DNA from: Maylandia zebra
Taxonomy: Eukaryota; Chordata; Actinopteri; Cichliformes; Cichlidae
Assembly: GCF_041146795.1 (NCBI RefSeq)
Contig: NC_135176.1
Span: 34,353,031-34,417,030 of the forward strand
Direction of reading: 5' to 3'
DNA: 64,000 nt
In this document: one piece after another, positions 55,701 to 64,000 of the stretch
How positions within the stretch are numbered: position 1 is the stretch's first letter
Layout of the letters: the number at the start of each line of letters is the position of its first letter
Made by a program: the position numbers and the translations under genes
Notes under the pieces: model-generated
Databases searched by the model: none
Seen by the model: the letters and a program-made list of their open reading frames with translations, nothing else
What the model was told of the DNA's origin: nothing

Positions 55701-58700
55701 AACAGAGAGGACGCTGTAAAACGTGGCGCGCTGAGACCTTCGCTTCGTACAGCGTGGGCCGAGTCACTGAGTGAAGCCAGATGTGGAGGACAGATGTGAG
55801 GCGTAGGAGGAGGAATGAGGAAGCTGCAGGGAACAAACTGCAGACTCATCGAGGTGGACACAATAACAGGAACACCTCAGCACTGAAGCTCTGATGGAGT
55901 TTACTGCAGGAGCAGTGCATGATGGGAAAAGTCTTACTCGGTTTATGATTTTATATTTCCAGCTCCGGCATGTTTACTGCTGACTCAGAGCACGACTGAG
56001 GCTTTAGAGCTGACGCTTCTCACTCAGAGCTGCTAATGATGATGGATGCACAGACCCACAGATCCACAGACCCACCCTGCTAAACATTGGACGTCTGATA
56101 GACGTGCAGATCAGACCTTTTGGGTGCTGTTAATAACCCCTTGAAGTGCTTTCCTCTGAGCCTATCCCAGCTGTCATAGGGCGAGAGGCGGGGTACACCC
56201 TGGACAGAGAGACAGAGAGACAGACAACCATTCGCGCCCACATTCACACCTATGGGCAATTTGGATTAATCAGTTAACCTGTTAACCTGTCCCCACTAGT
56301 TAGTGGGGACAGGTTAACTGATTAATTGTCTTTAGATGGTGGGAGGAAGCCGGAGTACCCGGAGGGAACCCACGCAAACACGGGGAGAACATGCAAACTC
56401 CACACAGAAAGACCTGATGGTGGAACTGAACTCAGGACCTTCTTGCTGTGCAGCAACAGTGCTAACCACCGTGCTGCCCCTGAAACTGTGTCACTTACTG
56501 AAATGTGCTGAAATATTAAAAATGTTTAAATCCTTGTTGAATGTTAAATATTAAGGGTTAGTATTCAGAAAATGTTGGAATTTCTTTTAAAAGGAGTACG
56601 ACGTGTTTAATAAATGTAAACGAGTGTTGGCATTATATTTATCAGCGCTGTGTGGAGCAGGCAAAATCTGGACTCTAACTCCAACCTGAGCTTTACTGCT
56701 GGAATCCAAGCAAAACAAAACTGGGAGACGGGAAACAAACAAACTGATAGAGAAAGAGAGACATCACAACACAGGACATAAAGACACACACGGGAACAAC
56801 CACAGGAGGGAACACATCTGAACATGACGGACACCAGACACGAGACTATCAAAGTAAAACAGGAAGTACTGGGAGAACACACAGAGACACAGGCTGACCA
56901 AACCAGGAGCAGAGGGAGGAGAGAGAGGGTGAGGGGCGAGATAGGGCGAGGGAGACTGTGAAACAGAAAACTTGGCAACATGAAGACGAACCTGACTTAC
57001 CCGGGGAAACGCTGAGGGACGGACAGAGACATGAAGAGGACCAAAGACTAAGGAAACAACCTGAACTAGGAATAATGAAATAACTCCAGAGTGTACTAGG
57101 AAATATAAACACAGAGAACATGATGATAAATAAACAAGAGTCCGAATCACCATAAACACAAACCCTGGGTCAGCGAGCTGGGAAACCTGACAATCTATCT
57201 TTATCCTGTTTTATTGTGAAAAGCTTTGTAAGAGGAAGTTTGCGGTGGTCTGTATGAACCGGACTATCTGCTCGGTCTTTGTTGATGCTCACATTTTGAA
57301 ACTGTCTGTGACAGTTCTGTGACACATCCACAGAGCAGCTGCTCACTGTTTTAGCTAAAGAGCTCGCGCCATCTTGGAGACGTCCAATGATCTCTCTGTA
57401 GTCCTTCACACATGATGTTTCTCTACAGCAAGCCTATTCAAATGGCGGCCCGCGGGCCAAATGTGGCCCAGAAGCAACCTGCGAGTGGCCCTGCCTGTGG
57501 TCCTGGCAGAAACACAGAGAAAACGCAAAAAATTAATTCATTAATTTTTAAAAATTTAATTCATTAATTTTTAAAAAATTAAAAAATTAAAAATTCCTAC
57601 AGCGTAGTGTAGACTTTGAATGCAACACTCCTAGTAGCCTAGCAATATTTAACCCACAATGCACCGAGATGTAAACATATTAAACAATCATCGTAATATA
57701 TGATGCGACGACAGCATGTCTTTCTCACTCCAAAAGCGCAAAATTGACAATGAACCCTGCCTGGACTGACAAATACTTATTCATTTTACCGCCAAATCCA
57801 AATGCCAAACCAATGTGTTTAATTTGCAGTGAGTGTGTTTGCTGTACTTACGAAGGCACCACAATGACAAACACCAGATTTTCTACACAAACTTTCCAGA
57901 GCAATCTCAGGAGACTTAGACTTAGTTCCTCCTACGCCGGGCGGCGCATCGGGCAGCTAGTGATCTCCATCGATGTCGGTCAGCAGCGACTGCTTCAGCT
58001 TCGTCCCAGGCAATGTTGACAGTTCTCAGATCGTCCATGAATGTTCGACGCCATGTGGTCTTTGGTCGGCCTTGCTTTCGCTTGCCAGTGTGTGGACGCC
58101 ATGTCATGGCAATCTTAGCTGGGCGATGAGGGGGTAGGCGTAAAATATGGCCCGCAAAGCGGAAGCGCCTTTCTGCAACAACATCGGCTAATGGGCGGGT
58201 GCCTGCTCTTCGTAGGACCTCCTCATTTGTTATTCGGTCCCGGTAGGAAATTCTCAGGATTCGCTGCAGGCCACGTTGTTGAAGCACGTTCAGGTGTTGA
58301 ATAATTGCACTTGTTGAGCGCCAGGTTTCACTAGCGTAAAGTGCAGTAGGGAAGATGATAGAGTTCAGTAGTCTGATCTTGACCCTTACATTCAGGGATG
58401 TCGAGTTCCAAATAGGTTGGAGACGTCGCAGGACACCAACTGCCTTCCCTACTCTGGCGTCGACATCCCGATCAGAGACCCCGTCATTCGAGATGATGCT
58501 GCCAAGATATGTAAAATTCTCCACTTCTTCAGCACGTTGTTGGTTGATCATGACAGGAATGTGGGCACGTGCATAGTCAACTCGGAGTACCTTGGTTTTT
58601 TTGGCGCTGATTCTTAATCCAACTTTCGTCGCCTCCCTCTTCAGGGCTGCGGTCAACTTTTGGAGGTCTTCCTGAGTCGAGCCCAGCAGGGCGATGTCAT

Positions 58701-61700
58701 CTGCGAAGTCCAAGTCAGTGAGATTACACGCTTCGTGCCAGGGCACACCGATGCCAGCTTGGTCAACTGATCGTCGCATGATGAAGTCAATTACCAACAG
58801 GAAGAGGAAAGGGGACAGCACGCATCCTTGTCGCACGCCAGTATTGATCTCGAAGAAATCTGTGCAGCCGTCATCCGTCCGGACACAGGAGAGGGCTGCA
58901 AAAGTACAGTTTAACTGCGAGTTTAATAATCTTACAACCGGAGTTGTACTACCATGGTGAGGGTCCTGTACAGTCCAAGAGAGAGCGGCAGCAGCTTTCC
59001 TTCGTGTTTGCTTCTTGGCGAAGAAGAAAAGGCCTTTCACAGATTCTGAAACAGTGAAATACTGCATGCTGGCCGTGGTGGATGCGGTGATAAGTGACGA
59101 AAAAATTAAAGTAAGTGTGACATATGCTATTAAAAACGTACCCCTGTCAGACAGTTCGTAGAGTTGAAGTTCTGGCGTCAGACGAGTTTGAAATGCTGTT
59201 AGATGACCTGAGGAAAACTGATGTAATATCTATAGCAGGAGATGGGTTCACAGACAGAACTGATAATGCACAGTTGTGCATATATGTCCGTTTTTTTGGA
59301 TGGGAAATTGCTCGGCTTGCTACCGTTAGAGCAGGGCTCTAGACTAACTTTTTGCCATGGGCGTACCGGTACGCCTAACTTTAAAAAGTTAGGCCTACCG
59401 CCACAAAAGTTAGGCGCACACAAATTTTCTAATAATTGATATAATATAATGTGTTTTTCTGGATACACTGTGCTTTTCCAGCATTCAAAGACTGATGACA
59501 CCGCGTCAGAGCTGGCTATGAATTTCAGAAGGATCAGGCCTTAACAGAAAAGTTAGCAATAGTTCTTTTCCTATTACAGCTACATCCACGTCTGTCGTGC
59601 CCAGGCTGCTCACTAGGGCTGGGTATCATCACTGATTTCTATAATCCACTCGATTCTGGTTTTCAAAGTCCCGATTCGATTCAACTTAGCCTCAGACAGT
59701 CAGAAATATTATAATTCTGATCATTTATCAGTACTGACTTCATCAGAATTGTGAACATCACAGCAGATGCCTTTGTGTGAAAGTAACTGAGAATAAAACA
59801 GAAAAACATGAAGGAGATTTTCCTGGTCTGGCTTTTTATAGCAGATAACCTTAAAAATATTCTACAATGTTCTGCATATAAAGTTTAAATTTCTTCAGTA
59901 TTGAACAACAGAAAAAATAGGCTTTCTTGTCCGAGGTCATTTAAGTGAAAAAAAGAAAAAGAAAAAAAAAAGACAGCAGCCACAGCGCTGTAAACAACGG
60001 TAGACTGGTGGGTAATAAGCAAATAAATAATACAGAAAACAGAGATTGGAGACGGAAACTGTTCTTGAAGTACAGAGAGAGAGAGAGAGAGAGCTAGCTG
60101 TGCATGAAGTGTGATTTTAATAGTCGTGGAAGCAAAACAGCAAAATTCATGACGACATTGATCAAATGTGAAGCGCAGTTTGCTGCTTCTTTTGCTGCTG
60201 GCTCGGTGGATTTTGGTTGGAGAGACAAAACCTGCAGCTCAGAATCAGCGCAAAAAGACGTAATCACAGCGCGGACCGGACGCATCAGGATCGCTGAGCT
60301 CCGACAGCGTGTCCGTCTGCGAGCCGTCGGGTGAGAAAGCCGAGAAAGACGAAGCTGATTCTGATGCGTCGGTCTGTGTTTACGTCTTTGTGTGGAGTCC
60401 GTGTACCTGCTCTCATCTGCTGTTTGGTTGTTGTTGAAATGGTTTTGTGAGCTTTAATCTGAGAATCTGGTGTTTCTGGCAAAACACAGTTATATTTAAA
60501 AGTCGATTCAGGATTTAATGAATTGATATCGCTTTATTCAAGCTACTCACCTCCCACTTCCACCTGCACTTTCAACTGGACCACGGCCAATCAGAGAGGT
60601 CCCGCCCCTGACTATCTCTGATTGGTTTAGTCCAATTAAAGTATTAAAGTTAGGGGCAAAATGTGTGTCTGTTGCTGACCACAGGGAAGGTTGCAGATTT
60701 TTTTTTTTTTGCTACCCGAACAGTTGGTCGCACAGGTGCAACCAAATATTTTTTTTAGTCGCACCACTGAAAGATTTGGTCACAAATGCGACCAAATTGG
60801 TCGCACTCTAGAGCCCTGCGTTAGAGGGACACACAGCTGGCAAAATAATGTTTGAGAAGATTTCAGCTCTTTTTGAGGAAAATGGATATGAAGCGTGTCT
60901 GTATACTTGTGACGGATGGGATTCCATCCATGGCAGGAAAAGTGAGTGGTCAGCAAAATAATTATTTTAATTTGAAAGGGAATTATCAAAATGTTTTTTT
61001 TAATATTATTATTTCAAATGTGCAAAAAAATAGTTTAGTTATAGCTCCCTTTTTAAATGGACCTTTTGGTGTGCATTTGTGAGAGGTCACCAGATTTACA
61101 GGGGGAAAAGGAATAAAAAAAATTACTTGTTTTTCAGTACAGTTGTGTGGGTTTGAAATTGATCATGATCTGCTGCTTACTGGCTGCAAAAAAATATCTG
61201 GCCCAGATAAATTCCTCGGTTTGAAAATCTGGACCAACTAACTTCTTAGTTGAATAGCCATGCTCTACAGCAACAAGTCCTCCTCCCTCTGGAAACACAG
61301 GACTACAGTTCCTGCACACGTAGAAGCACGACGTCTACAATGAGTCTAAGTTTGTCGTTGAAAAGACATCCACCACGACCACATCTGGACTCTAAATAGG
61401 CCACACACTGAGGTCATAGAGACGACGCTAGACGTCAAAAATAAGACGTCACCTGGCGTTACAAAAACACACCTTCAGTGGACCAAACCTGACGAATAAA
61501 AGACGTGACTGTGCAGTGGGACAGACCCACGGAGTCTTTATCTGATGGACACGTTCTTACTTTCTCATAAGCACAGCTGTGAGCTCTGCTCTTCAGTTTT
61601 ATCATCTGATTCCTCCAGATGTCTGTGAAGGTAGAGGATCATCAGGGGTCCTTTTGTCCCCCTTTGAGGGGGGGGGGGAAACTCCCACAGGGCTTAAATC

Positions 61701-62250
61701 TGGGACTCTCCACCATTTGACCCAAGAACTGAAGAAGCTTCTCGGATGAGAGGTGAAACGTCTTCAAGCAACTTAAAGAAGTCCAGACGCTTTTCTTTCC
61801 AAGCTCCTTTGAGTCCTCCAGGTGTTCCTTCCTGGCACTTGTTGGCTCACCTGTTTCATTCCAGGTGTTTAATTGGTTTTACTGGTATCACCTGTTCCTC
61901 TTCAGGTGTTTCCTTTGGGCAAGGCAGTAATCTGACCCTCACTGTTCACTGCATCGGTCTCTGGAACAATGATACTGTAAAAACGCTGAAGTATTGCTGA
62001 CTGATGCTGTAATAATAATCGTTCAGACTGATTAATGCTGGCTCAGATTAACGCTCTCGTGTCTCCCAGGCAGGGATGGTCCGCACCGGCGAGGAGGAGT
62101 TTTTCATCGAGCCGCTGGATCGATGGAGGCTGGGAGGAGCAGGAGGAGGAGAGGAAGAGGAGGTGGAGGGGCGGCGGCACATCATTTATCGCTCCTCGGC
62201 CGTGAAGAAGAACTCAGCTGTCAATCACACAGCTGATGACTTCGTCCAAG
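52074..62250 (+). CDS. adamts2/3/14-like: ADAMTS2/3/14-group metalloprotease, 5' exons (signal peptide and propeptide)
   Basis: Exon 1 (52074-52161) encodes a signal peptide, MEERRCGLLIITFLLHVHCL. Exon 2 (53696-54144, after TTCTGTAG) reads DSLHQVLSEFAIIRPIRTD, has a basic RRKRH stretch, then FYNVTAFGKELHLHLHPNSR, LVAPTATMEWEE, TGCFYTGTV and GTSVAISNCDGL. Exon 3 (62070-62250) reads AGMVRTGEEEFFIEPLDRW and then HIIYRSSAV. Phases fit (1, 0, 1). The FGKELHL/NCDGLAG/EEFFIEPL series is the reprolysin-family propeptide of the procollagen N-proteinase ADAMTS group. The exact paralogue is not resolved. Catalytic, disintegrin and thrombospondin exons lie beyond the window. The product is secreted and presumably activated by furin-type cleavage. 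Intron 2 (7.9 kb) is full of nested transposons. Confidence 0.9.
52644..52718. repeat. (GT)n microsatellite in ADAMTS intron 1
   Basis: About 37 GT units. Confidence 0.97.
54145..56155. other. ADAMTS intron 2, left part
   Basis: About 2 kb with no recognised element or exon. Confidence 0.45.
56157..56480. repeat. Common teleost repeat with internal palindrome
   Basis: cctatcccagctgtcatagg ... cacattcacacctatgggca ... tggtgggaggaagccggagt ... gtgctgcccc is a repeat family widespread in fish. This copy contains an unusual inverted duplication at 56264-56325 (attaatcagttaacctg ... tccccacta / tagtgggga ... caggttaactgattaat). Confidence 0.7.
56590..57200. repeat. Low-complexity repetitive block
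   Basis: A purine-rich, acacag/gggagg-rich stretch gives long hydrophobic antisense frames without domain content. It resembles the spacer repeat at 62525-62790 in the opposite orientation (caggaagt, cctgggt). Probably part of one unidentified repeat family. Confidence 0.35.
57906..58955 (-). mobile_element. RTE-like LINE fragment inside hAT
   Basis: The minus-strand frame (57922-59067, the first part belonging to host sequence) has FFEINTGVRQGCVLSPFLFL, LDFADDIALLGS (both catalytic Asp intact), GLRISAKKTKVLRV, ENFTYLGSIIS, ALYASETWRST, QRILRISYRDRITNEEVLRR, FRFAGHILRLP and KQGRPKTTWRRTFMDDL. This is the palm-to-C-terminus of an RTE-clade reverse transcriptase. It ends in a short ACTTAG-like repeat (57914-57925). 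It is 5'-truncated, lacking the endonuclease and early RT blocks. Confidence 0.87.
59332..60818. mobile_element. hAT MITE nested in outer hAT, TSD CGTTAGAG
   Basis: The ends cagggctctagac and actctagagccctg are inverse. The exact 8-bp duplication CGTTAGAG lies at 59324-59331 and 60819-60826. It interrupts the outer transposase frame between ARLATVR-like and GTHAGKIMFEK coding. It is itself interrupted by the element at 59614-60542. Confidence 0.85.
59614..60542. mobile_element. Third-level nested hAT-like element
   Basis: It starts tagggctgggtatcatc. The flanks ctgctcac and ctactcac (59606-59613 and 60543-60550) differ at one base. The body matches, inverted, 8090-8440. The right terminal repeat is not recognisable, so the right boundary rests only on the imperfect duplication. 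Confidence 0.5.
61271..61635. other. ADAMTS intron 2, unassigned
   Basis: No recognised element. Contains short inverted acgtc-rich stretches (61330-61450). Confidence 0.35.
61636..61830 (+). mobile_element. Penelope-like terminal sequence
   Basis: gaggatcatcaggggtcctt, then cttaaatctgggactctcca and gaggtgaaacgtcttcaagc match the non-coding part of the element at 1966-2060 (inverse) and the style of Penelope terminal repeats. Confidence 0.5.
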
Positions 62251-62796
62251 GTGAGACTCAGACTGAAACGCTGCATTTCAGATTAGCTGACGCTTAAAAG
62301 CGTTCCTCGCTTCATGCTCGCTCCTCTTCTGCAGAGCGAGCTCGATGCTGACGCACACCTGCTGTCGTTCTGTGGCAAAAACAAAACAGATAAAAACAGA
62401 GTCCCACAGAGAAGCAGGCAAACACTCAGGTCTGTTTCCATGCCACGCCCCCGTGTGATTAACACACAAACAGCCTGTTATGTGTTTGATGTTTGAAGTC
62501 ACGTAAAATGAAGTCTGTTAAACCAAAAGTGTCATGATCCTGGGTTTTATAGTCAGTGTTTTCTGTTTGATGTTGTAGTTGTCAGGTTGGATCTTTGCCT
62601 GCATATGTTTTGATCTTGTTCGTCTTTCCTGGCGTCTGGTCTCTCCCATGTCTGGTTTCTGTGTTATCTCTTGTGTGTAGTCAGCTTTGTCTCTATTGTT
62701 ACTTTGGCCTCTCAAGTACATGTGTATCGGTGTGTTTGTCACTTCCTGTTTTATTTTGACAGTCACTTGTCCTGTGTGCATCATGTTCAATTAGAT
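62251..62796. other. ADAMTS intron 3, left part
   Basis: No exon was found. 62525-62790 is T-rich repeat-like sequence, inverse in style to 56590-57200. Confidence 0.4.
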
Positions 62797-63644
62797 CAGA
62801 CCTTCCCAAAGTGTGGAGCCCGCCCCCTCGGGGGGGCACAGAGCCATGGCAGGGGGGGCGCGGTATGAGAAGGCAAAAAAAGAAAAAGCAAGGCTTGGAC
62901 ACTGCTAGCACGGCGCCTCCACAAACACAAAGCAGGACATGAAGCATCGCTGAATATGTTTCCAAACCAACTTCATTCTAAGCCAAAGACTAGAAAATAT
63001 GGTGAAGCAAATCTTCCCTTTGGCTTCACCTGCACAGGTGCTGAGGTAGGTCTCCCTGCAGGGTTGATTTTCCCTGCGTCGGGAGCAGCGCTGGGCTGTT
63101 TAAATCACGGACAAACAGGATCCCACATTCTTGATTTTTAGTTCACAAACACTTGTTGCAATGACTAACTACTGCTGACATGTTGGAGATGTTTGCTCTT
63201 TATACAGTAAAGTTACAGCAGGATACAAATAACATCAGGCTGATCCTGCTACGATTTGTTCCCCTGGTGCAAATCACAGACTAACAGGATCCCACAGCTG
63301 TTTATGTTTTTGAACACATTTTGCATTTTTTGAAAAGTGTATTGATATCAATGTTGAACATTGTTACACAGGAAAAAACAACTACATGTAAAATAATGAC
63401 ACCGTGATGCCTCTGCCTTTGTAAATGGAGGGGCAGTAACTGCGTGTAAAACCTGCAGATAGACACAAAATAGAAAACAAAATAAGACAGAGACAGAATC
63501 TGCAATTCATCTCATGTAAACAATAACGTGGCGCACAGCGTGACGTGAAAAAAGGCACATACCTTTTGCGTGACGCAAAAAAGGTAAACATTTTTCTTGT
63601 AAAACAAAGGGGGGGGGGCTAGCAAAAAAGTCTGGGAACCACTG
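62797..63644. mobile_element. hAT element (cccaaagtgtgg type)
   Basis: The ends cagaccttcccaaagtgtgg and gtctgggaaccactg are inverse in pattern. The flanks aattagat and agttggat match at six of eight positions, a decayed target duplication. Subterminal G/C runs (62823-62860, 63609-63618) are typical of this family. No intact frame. Confidence 0.65.
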
Positions 63645-63849
63645 AGTTGGATGATGTCGGGCTGTGTTCCCGGGGTTTCCTCTCTGCTCTCTCAGGTTGG
63701 GTTTCTTGTGTCTTTCTTGGTTTTTGTAATCAGGAATTCAGTAATGAAGCTTCATTTGAGTTTAGTGTTACCTGAGAATGAGTGAGACACATGACGCTAC
63801 CGAGCTTGTTCTGACAATGTGAGCACGAAGTGGTCAGAAAAACAGCTAC

Positions 63850-64000
63850 TCAAGTAAAGATAGTGGTTGTTGATCGATGGTTGTTGATCGATGGTTATGA
63901 GAATTTGCATAATTATGAAGCTGGTTTCAGTCATTATGCAAATGTCCTGTTTATGAGGCTGGAGACCTGCAGTCAGCTGAGACTGAAGACGTCACCTGAT
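63850..64000 (+). mobile_element. Penelope-like terminal repeat, cut by window edge
   Basis: gttgttgatcgatggttatg, gaatttgcataattatgaag and ctgcagtcagctgagactga correspond, inverted, to 2560-2760. The element continues beyond the window. Confidence 0.6.

Larger units (their letters stand above)
57429..61262 (+). mobile_element. Outer hAT element (ZBED5/GTF2IRD2-like transposase relic), TSD CTCTACAG
   Basis: The ends caagcctattcaaatgg and ttgaatagccatg are inverse. The exact 8-bp duplication CTCTACAG lies at 57421-57428 and 61263-61270. Plus-strand transposase pieces are still readable around later insertions: WTDKYLFILPPNPNAKPMCL (about 57755), FLAKKKRPFTDSETVKYCML (about 59010-59070), SIAGDGFTDRTDNAQLCIYV (about 59230-59290) and MKRVCILVTDGIPSMAGKVS (60888 onward). 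They match the ZBED5/GTF2IRD2-like hAT transposase family. It is interrupted by an RTE-like LINE and by another hAT, so it is dead. Confidence 0.85.

Noticed and set aside
56607-57159. Hydrophobic minus-strand frames of 90-131 aa
   Set aside because: They read through a low-complexity purine-rich repeat, overlap each other in different frames and lack conserved motifs.
59199-59501. 100-aa minus-strand frame
   Set aside because: It crosses the hAT insertion boundary at 59332 and is antisense to a transposase relic.

Overview
This window is vertebrate nuclear DNA, almost certainly from a percomorph (cichlid-like) teleost. The evidence is spliced genes with GT-AG introns, (CA)n microsatellites, and a dense load of fish transposons: hAT elements with 8-bp target duplications, CR1/L2/Rex-like and RTE-like LINEs, and Penelope-like fragments. 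There are no bacterial operons, CRISPR arrays or rRNA genes, and no tRNA gene that I can support.

The main content is a cluster of immune-associated GTPase (GIMAP/AIG1/IAN) genes that differ in the number of G domains. (A) A partial minus-strand single-domain gene (exons 3839-3860 and 3004-3111). (B) A plus-strand two-domain gene (8987-9527 + 10071-10798). (C) A two-domain gene with a hydrophobic C-terminus (31123-31684 + 31758-32503). (D) A single-domain gene whose G domain is itself split by a 4.4-kb transposon-filled intron (33968-33989, 34540-34641, 39039-39805). (E) A three-domain GIMAP8-like gene (44825-44832, 45410-46026, 46418-46936, 48332-49152). (F) A truncated pseudogene at 50870-51140. 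Nearly all G-domain exons are bounded by phase-1 introns, so whole domains can be added or removed without breaking the frame. Upstream of A/B, C and E, and once with no gene behind it (about 11770-11930), there is a related promoter/5'-leader module.

From 52074 to beyond 62250 lies the 5' part (signal peptide and propeptide exons) of a secreted metalloprotease of the ADAMTS2/3/14 (procollagen N-proteinase) group. Its second intron holds a three-level nest of hAT elements plus an RTE-like LINE.

The remainder is mobile DNA. 1-2900 holds a hAT MITE, a LINE and Penelope fragments. 6.1-8.75 kb holds a LINE and hAT pieces. 12.0-14.56 kb is a foldback element interrupted by a hAT, and a sister copy lies at 15.56-17.51 kb. 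15.1-28.0 kb is a candidate large composite element bounded by inverted ends; it contains unrecognised spliced minus-strand exons, LTR-like pieces and another hAT. 28.5-30.5 kb is a hAT with part of a BED-finger transposase. 40.4-44.6 kb holds DNA-transposon ends, a LINE scrap and a stray pair of spectrin-repeat exons. Eight hAT insertions can be delimited by exact 8-bp target duplications. Protein names rest on motif recognition by eye; no database search was possible.
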